DNA of 64,000 nucleotides from Deinococcus indicus (GTDB lineage Bacteria; Deinococcota; Deinococci; Deinococcales; Deinococcaceae): assembly GCF_002198095.1 (NCBI RefSeq), contig NZ_NHMK01000014.1:124001-188000 (forward strand), written 5' to 3'. The number at the start of each line of letters is the position of its first letter. Positions within the stretch are counted from its first letter, which is position 1. Shown piece by piece: positions 14,763 through 24,467 of the stretch. Below the pieces are notes generated by a model. That model searched no databases, was not told the origin of the DNA, and saw nothing but the letters and a program-made list of their open reading frames with translations. A program made the position numbers and the translations under genes.

Positions 14763-15032
14763 ATGCACGCCGAGCCCGAGAATCTGCTGGTCATAGACGT
14801 ACTGGACGACGACGCCGGACTGGCCGACGTGGAGGACCTGCGCGGCCGCACCTTTCAGCTGCCGGCCGAGTGGCTGCCCGGCGCGGCGGACGGCGCGGCG
14901 TACCGCGTGACGCTCAGCGGCGGGCAGGTGACGTTCACGCCCGACCCGCACGGCGCGGCCCGCCTGCGTGAGCGCAGCAAGCAGACGTTGCTGGACTTCA
15001 GTGACGAGCACGACGCCGGAGACGGCGCGTGA
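14763..15032 (+). CDS. DUF3006-like small protein
   Basis: An 89-residue acidic protein. Its core (LVIDVLDDDAGLADVEDL, then RTFQLPAEWLP, then GAAYRVTL) resembles DUF3006, a small beta-rich family of unknown function. TAGACT (14751-14756) lies 6 nt before the ATG, so the transcript is probably leaderless. The gene overlaps the next one by 4 nt (GTGA), which indicates translational coupling with the phosphatase. The family assignment is tentative. Confidence 0.65.
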   Translation: MHAEPENLLVIDVLDDDAGLADVEDLRGRTFQLPAEWLPGAADGAAYRVTLSGGQVTFTPDPHGAARLRERSKQTLLDFSDEHDAGDGA

Positions 15033-15838
15033 GCCGCCAGATCCTGATCATCCCGGACCTGCACGGCCGGCCCGACCTGCTGCGCGCCGCGCTCGACCGC
15101 TTCCCGGACGCGCATTACGTGTCGCTGGGCGACGCCATCGACCGTGGCCCGCGCTCCATGCCGGTCGTGGAGGCCCTGATGGACCTGCACGCCGCCGGGC
15201 GCGCCACGCTGCTGATGGGCAACCACGAACGCATGATGGAAGAGGGCGTCCGGTGGTACCGGCAGTACCTGGGCACGCACGACCTGGGCGACTACCGCCG
15301 CGCCATGGAAGGCTACCAGTGGTGGATGCGCGCGGGCGGCGAGACGGTCCGCACCGAGCTGGGCGGCCTGACCCTGGAGAAGTTCCCGCCGCTGCTGGAG
15401 GCGTACCTGAAGGTCCTGCGGCGCGTGGTGTACGTGACGGCCGACGGGGACATCCACGACGAGCCGCCCCCGCACCCCAGCGTGCTGATCGCGCACGCCT
15501 CGCCGCCTGTGCGGCACCCGCAGCACCCCAACCCGCTGTCGGCGGCGCTGTGGCTGCGGCCCTTCGAGGGACCGTTCCCGCTGCCGGACGGCGTGATGTA
15601 CTCCGTGCACGGGCACACGCCGGTCCCCACGCCGTCCCGGCTGGGCCGCCACCTGTACCTGGATCTCGGCGCGTACGACACGGGCCGGCTGGCGGTCGCC
15701 GAGGTGAACGTCCACGGGCTGCCGCAGGTGACGGTGTTCTGCGGGCGGGGCGACCCGGCGCGCGCCCGCAAGTACGCCCGCTTCGGGGAGCCCATTCCGG
15801 TCACGCCGGTCGACCTGCCCGGCGCGCCCCCCCGGTAA
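15029..15838 (+). CDS. PPP-type metallophosphatase
   Basis: A 269-residue cytosolic serine/threonine-type or ApaH-like phosphatase. All PPP metal motifs are visible: PDLHGRPD near residue 10, GDAIDRGP near 36, GNHERMM near 64, a His in LIAHAS and a C-terminal HGHTPV. Starts with GTG overlapping the stop of the DUF3006-like gene by 4 nt, so the two form an operon. Substrates could be phosphoproteins or dinucleoside polyphosphates; the sequence alone does not decide. Confidence 0.88.
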   Translation: MSRQILIIPDLHGRPDLLRAALDRFPDAHYVSLGDAIDRGPRSMPVVEALMDLHAAGRATLLMGNHERMMEEGVRWYRQYLGTHDLGDYRRAMEGYQWWMRAGGETVRTELGGLTLEKFPPLLEAYLKVLRRVVYVTADGDIHDEPPPHPSVLIAHASPPVRHPQHPNPLSAALWLRPFEGPFPLPDGVMYSVHGHTPVPTPSRLGRHLYLDLGAYDTGRLAVAEVNVHGLPQVTVFCGRGDPARARKYARFGEPIPVTPVDLPGAPPR

Positions 15839-15856
15839 GCGCCCCCCAACCGGGCC

Positions 15857-17044
15857 TTACCCCAGGCGTTTGAGGTCGTCCTGCCGGTCCGACAGCCACT
15901 GCGGCGGCCCGGCGCGCACCACGACGTCCTCCTCCAGCCCGATGAAGCCGTGGCCGGGCACCATCACGCCGAGTTCCAGGGTGTACACCTCGTTCTCGCG
16001 GACCCCGCCCTCGACGGTCTGCCCGTAGCGGGGCCAGCGCGGGCCAAGGAGGGTGCCGCCGTCGTGCGTGGCGCGGCCCAGGCCGTGGCCCAGCGCGTGC
16101 TGGTACTCGGGGTACCCGGCGGCGACCAGCGCGGCGCGGGCGGCGGCGTCCACGGCGTGGCCGGGCGTGCCGGGGCGCAGGGCGTCCGCGCCCGCCTGGA
16201 TGGCCTGCCAGCAGGCGCGGAAGGCGGCCTGCACGGCGTCCGGCACCGGGTTCCCGTCGGGCAGGCGGTACACCCGCTGGATGTCCGAGCAGTACCCGTG
16301 GGCCAGCCGCACGCCGTAGTCGATGTGCAGCAGCGCGCCGGGGATCAGGGCGTGGTCGCCGGGCGGCGCGTGCGACGGGGGGCTGTCCGGGCCGATGTGC
16401 ACGTTCGGGCAGGCGTTCCAGCCCCACGAGGGCTCGGCGCCGTCGCGGCGGCACAGGCCGTGCAGGAAGGCTGCCACGTCCCGTTCCGTCCAGCCGGGGC
16501 GGGCGGCGGCCGCCATCTCGCGCAGATGCGCCTCGGCCAGGTCCACCGCCTCCCGGATCGCGGCCTGTTCCCCTGGGGTCTTGACCGACCGCAGCTGGCC
16601 CAGCAGCGGCGCGGCGCTGTCCCACTCCAGATTCAGGTCCGGTCCGGGTTCCAGCCAGCCGCGCACCCGGCGTTCCAGACCGGAGGTCAGGCCGTCGCAC
16701 AGCGGGTCGTCCTCGCTGATGTTCAGCAGCACGCGCCGCGCACCCAGCCGCGTCACCTCGGCGCGCAGCAGGACGCGCAGGTCGGCGTCGTAGCCGTGCA
16801 CGGTCCAGCCGGGCGGCACGGCGTCCGCGTCGAAGCGGCCCACGATCGCCACCGCCTCCGTGCGGGTCAGCAGGAACAGGCTGTCCCAGGTGACGTCCAT
16901 GCCCGCCACGAGCGTCAGGGCCGGTTCCGGGCGCACGCCGGACTCGCGCGCGGCGATCAGCCACACCTCGCCCTCACCGAGCAGGGCCTGCGCCTGCCGC
17001 CGCTTGCCGTCCTGAAGCGCGTTCGCTGCCGTGTTGGGGGCCAT
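15857..17044 (-). CDS. M24-family metallopeptidase (Xaa-Pro aminopeptidase-like)
   Basis: A 395-residue creatinase/aminopeptidase-fold protein. The N-terminal half (about 1-170) is the non-catalytic creatinase-like domain. The C-terminal pita-bread domain keeps the five metal ligands: Asp in HIDYGV, Asp in YCSDIQR, His in HALGHGLG, Glu in YTLELG and Glu in GLEEDV. It should cleave N-terminal residues before proline or a related peptide. The ATG at 17044 lies 5 nt after TATGCT on the minus strand, a leaderless arrangement. It is convergent with the phosphatase gene. Confidence 0.88.
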   Translation of the reverse strand: MAPNTAANALQDGKRRQAQALLGEGEVWLIAARESGVRPEPALTLVAGMDVTWDSLFLLTRTEAVAIVGRFDADAVPPGWTVHGYDADLRVLLRAEVTRLGARRVLLNISEDDPLCDGLTSGLERRVRGWLEPGPDLNLEWDSAAPLLGQLRSVKTPGEQAAIREAVDLAEAHLREMAAAARPGWTERDVAAFLHGLCRRDGAEPSWGWNACPNVHIGPDSPPSHAPPGDHALIPGALLHIDYGVRLAHGYCSDIQRVYRLPDGNPVPDAVQAAFRACWQAIQAGADALRPGTPGHAVDAAARAALVAAGYPEYQHALGHGLGRATHDGGTLLGPRWPRYGQTVEGGVRENEVYTLELGVMVPGHGFIGLEEDVVVRAGPPQWLSDRQDDLKRLG

Positions 17045-17075
17045 ACGGCAGCATACGCCGCACCCGCAACCGCCG

Positions 17076-17729
17076 CTACGGCGCCTGTTGCCGGAGCAGG
17101 GCCTGTGCCTGCGCCAGCGCCTCCGGGGTGTCCACGTCCAGCAGCAGTCCGGCCGGGAAGGTCAGCGTGAGCGCCTGCGCGGCGTGCTCGCGGATCAGGT
17201 GGCGGGGGCCGTGGTCGGCGTCCGGGGCGTCGCGCACGGCCGCGAGCAGGTCCGCGCGGAACAGGTGCGGCGGGGCGCGTACCGGCCCGGCGTCGGGACC
17301 GGCGTCCGGGTCGCCGTACTCGGCCAGCACGACGGGCGCGCCCGTCTCACGGAAGGCGGCGATCAGGGCGGCGTGCTGCGCGGCCCCCAGCAGCGGCATG
17401 TCGGCCAGCGCGAAGTTCACGCCGGCCAGCCCGGCCGGGAGGGCCGCCACGGCCACCCGGAAGGAACTCGCCAGTCCGCGCGCCGGGTCCGGATTCACCA
17501 CGAACGAGAACGGCAATCCCGCCAGCGCCGCGCGGATGCCCTCGCCGACCTCGCCGGGCGGCACGACGCACAGCAGCGCGTCGTGCCCGCCGCCCGCCAG
17601 GGCCTGCGCGGCGCGGCGGACCAGCGGCACGCCCGCGACCGGCAGCAGCTGCTTGGGGCGGCCCATGCGGGCGCTGCGTCCGGCGGCGAGCAGCACGCCC
17701 GCGACCGGCGCGTGGGAAGGCAGGGTCAT
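17076..17729 (-). CDS. MocA/MobA-like nucleotidyltransferase
   Basis: A 217-residue NTP transferase with the signature LLAAGRSARMGRPKQLLP near residue 13 and ADMPLL near 108. MocA enzymes attach CMP to molybdopterin, making the cofactor used by xanthine- and CO-dehydrogenase-type enzymes; MobA uses GTP. The divergent CoxG-like gene 105 nt away favours MocA, but that is inference. TACCAT on the minus strand (17736-17741) lies 6 nt before the ATG, so it is probably leaderless. A general sugar nucleotidyltransferase is the alternative. Confidence 0.78.
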   Translation of the reverse strand: MTLPSHAPVAGVLLAAGRSARMGRPKQLLPVAGVPLVRRAAQALAGGGHDALLCVVPPGEVGEGIRAALAGLPFSFVVNPDPARGLASSFRVAVAALPAGLAGVNFALADMPLLGAAQHAALIAAFRETGAPVVLAEYGDPDAGPDAGPVRAPPHLFRADLLAAVRDAPDADHGPRHLIREHAAQALTLTFPAGLLLDVDTPEALAQAQALLRQQAP

Positions 17730-17834
17730 GCCGGCATGGTAGTGCAGGCCAATCTTTCTTCAACCCGCCGCGCCTTACAATGGCGGCGTTCACTTCAATT
17801 CGGGTGTGGCGCGCGCGCCGCCGGGAGGACCGCT

Positions 17835-18299
17835 ATGAAACTCAGTTACTCAGGTCAGGAAAAAGTGCAGGCGCCGCCCGCCGCCGTGTGGGCGTTCGTG
17901 CAGGACCCCGAACGGGTGGCGCGCTGCCTGCCGGACGTGCAGGAGGTCGTCGTGCACGACCAGACGCACATGGACGCCACCGTGCAGGTGGGCGTGGGCA
18001 TGGTGCGTGGCAAGTTCAAGTTCAAGATCGAGGTGCTGCCCGACGAGGCGCAGGGCCGCGTGAACGTGAAGGTGCAGGGCGGCGGGCTGGGCAGCGTCGT
18101 GGACCTGACGGCCGGCGCGAACGTCGTGGACAACGCGGACGGCACCACCACCCTGGACTGGACCGGGGACGCCACCATGCGCGGCCCGGTCGCGACGGTC
18201 GGCGGGCGCCTGCTGGACGCCCAGGCGCAGAAACTGATCTCCAAGACCTTCGAGAACATGAGCGCGCACGTCGGCGCGGCCAGCGCCGCGACGGCCTGA
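17835..18299 (+). CDS. CoxG-like SRPBCC protein
   Basis: A 154-residue START/SRPBCC-fold protein of the carbon-monoxide-dehydrogenase subunit G type, with YSGQEKVQAPPAAVWAFV at the N-terminus and DPERVARCLPDVQEV after it. CoxG proteins bind lipids or quinones and are thought to connect molybdenum hydroxylases to the membrane or assist their maturation. The ATG follows GGGAGGA. Downstream on the same strand lie a MoxR-like ATPase and a VWA protein that match CoxD and CoxE, though two minus-strand genes intervene. Confidence 0.82.
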   Translation: MKLSYSGQEKVQAPPAAVWAFVQDPERVARCLPDVQEVVVHDQTHMDATVQVGVGMVRGKFKFKIEVLPDEAQGRVNVKVQGGGLGSVVDLTAGANVVDNADGTTTLDWTGDATMRGPVATVGGRLLDAQAQKLISKTFENMSAHVGAASAATA

Positions 18300-18350
18300 A
18301 TGACCGTCCGGACGCCGCCCGCGCACCGGCCCTCGTGGCGGGCGGGCGCG

Positions 18351-18977
18351 TCAGGATTCCGGCAGGTCAGGCCGGGCGGGCGGCAGCGCCAGCGGCGCGC
18401 GCAGCGGTTCGGCGCGGATCAGGCCGTGCGGCGAGACGCTCAGGACCTGCCGTTCGGCCAGGGTCCACAGGGCGCGGTGCGCGGCCATCTCGCTCGCGGC
18501 GTCCCCGCGCGGCGCGAGCTGGTCGAGCAGCGCGGTGTAGCGCAGCGGCGCGTCCTGCCCGCCGGCCCAGCCGGTCACATTCACGACGGCCTGCATGACC
18601 TGCCGCTCGGCGGGCGTCTGCGCCTGGGCCAGCAGGGTCTGGCGGGCGCGCAGGCGGGCGGCGCGGGCCTCGCGTTCGGCGCGGCGCCGGGCCAGGACCG
18701 CCAGGGCCTGCGGGTCGGGCGGGGTGGCCTGAGCGGCGCGGCGTTCGGTGATCAGGCGTTCCAGGCGGGCGTCGGCGCGTTCACTCAGCTGGTCGCGGAC
18801 CTGCGAGCCGCGCCGGCGCAGGCTCTCGGCGGCGCCGCCGACCGGCCCACGCAATGCCTGCGTGGCGGCCTGCTGCGCGGCCCTCACGGGATCGGCGGGC
18901 ATGTCGGTGTCGGTCAGGGCGCGGCCCAGGCGGATCAGGGTGTTCAGGGTGCGGCCGGTCTTGCTGCTGCGGCTCAT
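18351..18977 (-). CDS. Hypothetical charged, probably coiled-coil protein
   Basis: I do not recognise this 208-residue protein. It is rich in Arg, Ala, Gln and Glu, with a long helical central part (about 65-140: LSERADARLERLITERRAAQ, then a run of Arg/Ala/Glu), and a more globular C-terminal part (about 150-208). There is no signal peptide. The ATG at 18977 follows GGAGGA with good spacing. It sits between the CoxG-like gene and the MoxR/VWA pair on the opposite strand. Confidence 0.65.
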   Translation of the reverse strand: MSRSSKTGRTLNTLIRLGRALTDTDMPADPVRAAQQAATQALRGPVGGAAESLRRRGSQVRDQLSERADARLERLITERRAAQATPPDPQALAVLARRRAEREARAARLRARQTLLAQAQTPAERQVMQAVVNVTGWAGGQDAPLRYTALLDQLAPRGDAASEMAAHRALWTLAERQVLSVSPHGLIRAEPLRAPLALPPARPDLPES

Positions 18978-19171
18978 GGGTCCTCCGGGGAAGCGGGTGC
19001 CGGCGGGCGCTGCCCGGCCGGGCCGTCCGGGTTCAGTGTGCCTCAGCGGGGGGCGGGTTGCATCCTCCGTCCGGTGGAGTTCCTTCACCTGCCGCGCGGC
19101 CCGAGACGCGCGCGCGCCGCCCCCTCCGGTGCGGAGTGGGGGCGGCGCGGATGACCTGCCGGGCGGGGGGT

Positions 19172-19522
19172 TCAGGCGGCGCTGTGCTGGGCGGCGTGCT
19201 GCGCGCCGGGCTGGGCGGGGAGCGGGGTGTCCGCGAGGCGCTGCGGGGCCAGCGTGACGGCCGGGGTGACCTCGCGGACGGGACGCAGCGCGCCGACGGC
19301 CAGTCCGACGAGCGCGGCGGTCGCCACGGCCATCCACAGCAGGCCGGCGGCGGTGGGGTCCAGCACGACGGTCAGGATCATCAGCGGCGTGACGATCACG
19401 CCGTGCGCGAGGGCCGGCAGGGCCACGTTCCCGCCGGCCGCGTGGGCCTGCGCGAACCGGCGACCGAAGTGCAGTCCGGAGGTCAGGGCGATCAGGGCGC
19501 ACAGGAGCAGGGGCAGGGTCAT
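19172..19522 (-). CDS. Small hypothetical membrane protein
   Basis: A 116-residue protein with about three hydrophobic segments (LPLLLCALIALTSGL at the start, VIVTPLMILTVVL near 42, and LLWMAVATAALVGLAVGA near 60) and a polar Gln/His/Ala-rich tail. No family recognised. TACGGT on the minus strand (19529-19534) lies 6 nt before the ATG, so it is probably leaderless. Confidence 0.6.
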   Translation of the reverse strand: MTLPLLLCALIALTSGLHFGRRFAQAHAAGGNVALPALAHGVIVTPLMILTVVLDPTAAGLLWMAVATAALVGLAVGALRPVREVTPAVTLAPQRLADTPLPAQPGAQHAAQHSAA

Positions 19523-19630
19523 GCGGTCACCGTAGCGGGCGGCCTCTCACGGTCCCGTCACCGGCCCCGCCCGGCCCGAACATTAAGATCGCGGTCTGAA
19601 GTGGCTGGAGCCGCGCCAGGAGAGAGAAAC

Positions 19631-19698
19631 ATGTCTTGTAAGAATTGCTGTCAGACGCCCACGCCGCCCCTCACCCCCCCCACCGACCTGAGGGCCGC

Positions 19699-19702
<4 letters not shown>
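19631..19702 (+). CDS. 23-aa Cys-rich mini-protein coupled to the MoxR ATPase
   Basis: ATG 19631 follows a good AGGAGAGAG ribosome site and opens a 23-codon frame that begins MSCKNCCQTP, continues with a Pro/Thr-rich stretch and ends at TGA 19700-19702, which overlaps the ATG of the MoxR gene (ATGA). The strong ribosome site and exact 4-nt overlap argue that it is translated, either as a real metal- or thiol-binding peptide or as a leader that couples translation. Three Cys in the first seven residues are notable. No homologue is known to me. Confidence 0.55.
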
Positions 19703-20594
<892 letters not shown>

Positions 20595-20598
<4 letters not shown>

Positions 20599-21860
20599 GC
20601 GGGTTGGGGGCCGTCCCGCCGGACCTCGCGGCGCAGGTGTCGGCGTTCACGGCGCGGCTACGTGACCGGCACGGCTTCCTGATCGGGCCGGGCGAGACGG
20701 CCGACGCGCTGCGGGCGCTGGGGGCCGTGGACGTCCTCGCGCGGCGCGAGGTGCGAGGGGCGCTGCGGGCGGTCCTGAGCGCCAGCCCCGAGCAGCTGCG
20801 GCTGTTCGACTTGGAATTCAACGCCTTCTTCCGGGTGGAGGGCGCCGCGCAGCCAAAGCTGCCGCCGCTGCTGCCGGAAACGAAAACGCCGGGCCGCGAG
20901 GAACAGACCGACGCCGGCCAGTCTCCCCCGCCCGGCCCCGGTCAGCCGCCCGCGCCGAAACCCACCCCGGCCCCCGCCCCGGACGACGCGCCGGACCCGG
21001 ACGAGGACGCGCCGGACAGTCAGGCGCCGGGCCAGCCGCTGCCCGGCGAGGAGACGGCCCCCCCGGACGACGCCGCCGTGCCCAGCCTGCGCGCCCGCCT
21101 CAGCCCGAACGCCGCGCCGGGACAGGCCGTGCAGGCCGGCGGGGACGACCTGCCGGAACTGCTGCGGGCCGCGTCGGCGCTGGTGCGGTCCCTGCAACTG
21201 GGCCGCGCACGCCGGCTGAAACCGCAGGCCAACCGGGGGCCGAAACTGGACGCCCGGCGCACCCTGCGCGCCGCCGCCCGCACCGCCGGGGACGCCACGC
21301 TGCTGCGCTGGCTGGGCCGCCCGCGCCGCGCGCCGCACTTCCTGCTGCTGATCGACGGGAGCCGCTCGATGGGCGCGGACGCCACGCTGCTGCTGCGCTT
21401 CGCGCAGGCGCTGCACCTGCGCTCCCGGCGGGTCGAGGTCTACGCGTTCAGTACCGGCCTGACCCGCCTGACGCCGCTGCTGCGCCGCGCGCCGCCCGGC
21501 GTGCCGCTGACCCTCCCGGACCTGGGGGACGCCTGGGGCGGCGGCACCCGCATCGGCGAGAACCTGCTGCGCGTCGCCCGCGAGGAACGCGCGCCCGTGA
21601 ACCGCGACACGCTGATCCTGATTCTCAGTGACGGCCTGGACACCGGCGACCCCGCGCTGGTCGGCCGGGCGCTGCGGGACCTGGAGCGCCGCGCGGGCGG
21701 CGTGGTGTGGCTCTCGCCGCTGGCGGCCAGCCCGAACTACCGGCCGGTGCAGCGGGCCGTCGCGGCGGCCCTGCCGTTCCTGGACGCGCTGCTGCCGGTG
21801 GCCGGCGTGGACGACCTGCACGCCCTGCCGCGCCGCCTGCGCGCCGCCCGCCGCGCCTGA
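20595..21860 (+). CDS. VWA-domain protein (CoxE-like)
   Basis: A 421-residue partner of the MoxR ATPase. Residues about 95-180 are a Pro/Asp/Glu-rich disordered linker. The VWA domain (about 240-415) has a complete MIDAS site: LLLIDGSRSMG (DxSxS) near 250, a Thr in GGGTRIGENL and the late Asp in ILSDGLDTGD. MoxR-VWA pairs act as chaperones inserting metal centres. The GTG start overlaps the moxR stop. Its TGA (21858-21860) is also the first three bases of a repeat family 1 terminus (TGATACGGAC). Confidence 0.87.
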
Positions 21861-21965
21861 TACGGACTCGGACCTGAATGGGCCGCAAAGACCGTTCAAT
21901 CCGAGCGAAGTGAGTGGAAGCAACCCGGATTCCGGGCGTGGCGCCGGCAACCCGGCCCCCAGCTG
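21858..21965. repeat. Repeat family 1, copy B (degenerate)
   Basis: It begins TGATACGGACTCGGA at the VWA stop codon and contains diverged forms of the family body (AATGGGCCGCAAAG, CCGAGCGAAGTGAGTGGA, GGATTCCGGGCGTGGCGCCGG). It lies in the opposite orientation to copy A. The far end is lost. Confidence 0.6.
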
Positions 21966-22015
21966 ACGGACCTGCCGTAAGGAGAGTGCAAGGGCCGGTG
22001 CGGTGAACTGATGGC

Positions 22016-23392
22016 ATGACACGCTCCCTCACGGCAGTCACTCCGTCTGCGGGTCCGGGCGGCCGGCGCCTCCCGACCCGGCCACCCGGCGCGCGGGCGG
22101 TCCTGGCCGCGCTGCTGGGGCCGCTGCTGCTGGCCGCGTGCGGGTCCGGTCCGTCCGCCGTGACGGGCGGCACTCCGGGCGCCACCCCTCCGGGGGCGCT
22201 GTCCACCCGCCTGGAGCGGGTGCCGGTCAGCGGGGCGCTGGCGCAGTCCGGCACGCTGCGGGTGCGGGGCGCGGCGCCGGCCGGGGTCAGCGTGACCGTG
22301 CGGGACGCGCCGACCGGCCTGACTGTCACGCCGCTGACGCCGGTCGCCAGTGGCAGCGACACCCTGCTGCCGCTCGCCGTGAGCGGTCAGGGCAGCGGGC
22401 CGGTCACCCTGAGTGTCCGCGCGGGCAGCCGCTCGCAGGACGTGACGGTGCGGGTCCTGGGCAGCGGGCGGTACGCGCCGCCCACCCCGTACCTGGCGGG
22501 CGCGACCCGCTCGCAGGGCGCCCAGGTGCTGCTGCGCGCCACGGTCAGCGCCGACGCCGCGTTCCGCCGCAGCCTGCTGCGGTTCGATGCGGGGGCCGCC
22601 ACGTTCACGTCCGTGACCTTCCCGGTGTCGGGTTTCGAGACGATCACCAGTCACGCCGTGAACGGCCCGGACGTGTGGGTGGCGGTGCGCGGCGTGACGG
22701 CCGACGGGAGTTTCCTGCTGAGGCGCGGCGCGGACGGGACCGCCCGACGCTTCCTGGCGGGAACCGTCGAGACGCTGAACAACGTCACGCCGCTCGCGGA
22801 CGGGCGGGTGGCGTTCACGGCGTACGGGCAGGAGCGGGTGCTGCTGCTCGATCCGGCCAGCGGCGCGGTGGGGTCGGTCGCCACGGCCGGCGCGCCGGAA
22901 AGCCTGACGCTGGGCGCGGACGGCACGCTGTTCTTCACGCGGCGCGGCGCCAGTCCCGCCATCGTGTCCGTGAGCCTCACGGGCGGCGCGGGGCGCACGT
23001 ACCCGGTCGGGACGCCCGGCGTGAGCGTTCCCGCCAGCCTGAGCGCCGCGCCGGACGGTCAGCTGTGGTTCACGGAAACCCGCACCGGCACGCTGCGCGC
23101 CCTCAACCCGGTCACGGGACAGCAGCGCGAGATCTCCCTGCCGGCCGGCAGCGGTCCCGGCGACGAGGCCCGCCCCGGCGAGATCGCCGTCGCGCCGGAC
23201 GGCACCGTGTGGGCCACCGACACCGCCCACCCGGCCCTGCTGCGCGTCCTGCCCGGAGAGACAGCGGCGGCCACCGTGCCCCTGCCGGACAGTCCCGCGA
23301 ACGCCCCGTCCGCCGGGCCGCGCGCCCTGCACGTCGCGCCGGACGGTCAGGTGTGGTTCGAGACGGGCGGCGCCCTCGGACAACTGAGGTAA
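22016..23392 (+). CDS. Lipoprotein with Vgb-like beta-propeller
   Basis: A 458-residue exported lipoprotein. A long basic N-region leads into a hydrophobic segment and the lipobox LLAAC near residue 40. Residues about 60-150 look like an Ig-type beta domain. The rest is a repeat-built propeller with units such as SAAPDGQLWFTE, VAPDGTVWATD and VAPDGQVWFE, the pattern of virginiamycin B lyase-like (Vgb) and SMP-30-like propellers. An enzyme role is not established; a surface-exposed binding or sensing protein is as likely. It is followed by two repeat elements and converges with an ABC transporter operon. Confidence 0.78.
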   Translation: MTRSLTAVTPSAGPGGRRLPTRPPGARAVLAALLGPLLLAACGSGPSAVTGGTPGATPPGALSTRLERVPVSGALAQSGTLRVRGAAPAGVSVTVRDAPTGLTVTPLTPVASGSDTLLPLAVSGQGSGPVTLSVRAGSRSQDVTVRVLGSGRYAPPTPYLAGATRSQGAQVLLRATVSADAAFRRSLLRFDAGAATFTSVTFPVSGFETITSHAVNGPDVWVAVRGVTADGSFLLRRGADGTARRFLAGTVETLNNVTPLADGRVAFTAYGQERVLLLDPASGAVGSVATAGAPESLTLGADGTLFFTRRGASPAIVSVSLTGGAGRTYPVGTPGVSVPASLSAAPDGQLWFTETRTGTLRALNPVTGQQREISLPAGSGPGDEARPGEIAVAPDGTVWATDTAHPALLRVLPGETAAATVPLPDSPANAPSAGPRALHVAPDGQVWFETGGALGQLR

Positions 23393-23395
23393 GCA

Positions 23396-23451
23396 GATGG
23401 TCGAAGGTCGATGGTTGAAGGAGCTCTCCATCCACTTTCGACCATCGACCA
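23396..23451. repeat. Repeat family 2, copy 1 (GATGGTCGAAGG hairpin)
   Basis: GGTCGATGGTTGAAGG pairs with CTTTCGACCATCGACC, forming an approximately 16-bp stem just after a stop codon. Related sequences occur at 32674-32748 and 60511-60541. It may act as a terminator. Confidence 0.6.
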
Positions 23452-23452
23452 C

Positions 23453-23592
23453 CGATACGGATTCCGTTTGTTTCGCCAACAATCCGGAACTTCACCGGAT
23501 TGCCGGCTCCACGTCCGGAACCCTCTTCTCTCCCACTCGCGTCCGCTCGGATTGAACAGGCTTTGCAGCCCATTCAATCGGAGTCCGCATGA
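23453..23592. repeat. Repeat family 1, copy C
   Basis: A full-length copy of about 140 bp. CAATCCGG and CCGGATTG form a perfect 8-bp internal stem, and GGCTTTGCAGCC a second hairpin. It lies between convergent genes and ends with CGGAGTCCGCATGA, just before the permease stop on the minus strand. Confidence 0.85.
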
Positions 23593-23594
23593 CC

Positions 23595-24467
23595 CTACAG
23601 ATCGCGGCGGCTGAAGCGCTGCGTGGCGCCCAGGACGGCCAGGACGGTCAGGGCGACGGCCCAGACGACCAGACCGGCGGCGATGGGTGCGTCGGCGAAG
23701 AAGGGGTTCGCGCCGCGCGCCGCCTCGCTGACCTGCAGGGCCACCTCGGGTTGCAGGTGGTAACTGGCGCCCAGCCACAGGGCGTTGGTGGGCATCAGGG
23801 CGTTCGCGGCGCGGCCCAGGGTGGTCAGGGTGGGCGTGTCCGCGAAGGTGCCGATGGACCCCAGGATGCCGCCCGTGAAGCCCACGCCGTACAGCACGAA
23901 CACGCCGATGCCGTTGGCGAGCGTGGTGAACAGCGTGCTGCCCAGCACGGTCAGGGCGGTCAGCAGCAGCGTGGCCAGCAGGATCAGGCCGGTCGCGGCG
24001 AGCGGCTCGGGCGGCAGGTAACCGGTGATGGCGTACACGCCGCCGAGCAGACCGGCGCTCAGCAGGGCCACGTACCCGAGGTTCACGGCGCCGAAGCCCA
24101 GCCAGCGGCCCAGTACCAGTTGCGCGCGGCTGATGGGCCGCGCGATGACGCTCTGCATGACGCCGTTCTCGATGTCGCCGCTGACGGCGCCCACGGTGGA
24201 CAGCACGGCCATCAGGGACCCCAGGAAGTACACGAGGTACATGCCGAACATGGCCGAGTAGATGACGGGCAGGTTCGACGCGCCGTTCAGGCTGCGCCCG
24301 TCCAGTCCGGCCTCCAGTGAACGCTGGTCCAGGGTGCCTTCCAGCCGCACGATGCCGTACAGGTAGAAGCCCAGGAACAGCGCGGTCAGCAGCAGCAGCA
24401 CGCTCACGAGGCGTTTGCGGACCGCCTCGCGCAGCGAGAGTTCCGCGATCAGCAGGGCGTTACGCAC
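23595..24467 (-). CDS. ABC-2 type transporter permease (NosY-like)
   Basis: A 290-residue integral membrane protein with about six helices. An N-terminal cytoplasmic helix (SLREAVRKRLVS) precedes TM1, and the conserved loop GDIENGVMQSVIARPISRAQLVLGRW near 100-125 is typical of ABC-2 permeases of the NosY type. It is the membrane half of an exporter with the ATPase gene, which it overlaps by 8 nt. The transported compound is not predictable. Stop is TAG at 23595-23597. Confidence 0.85.
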   Translation of the reverse strand: MRNALLIAELSLREAVRKRLVSVLLLLTALFLGFYLYGIVRLEGTLDQRSLEAGLDGRSLNGASNLPVIYSAMFGMYLVYFLGSLMAVLSTVGAVSGDIENGVMQSVIARPISRAQLVLGRWLGFGAVNLGYVALLSAGLLGGVYAITGYLPPEPLAATGLILLATLLLTALTVLGSTLFTTLANGIGVFVLYGVGFTGGILGSIGTFADTPTLTTLGRAANALMPTNALWLGASYHLQPEVALQVSEAARGANPFFADAPIAAGLVVWAVALTVLAVLGATQRFSRRDL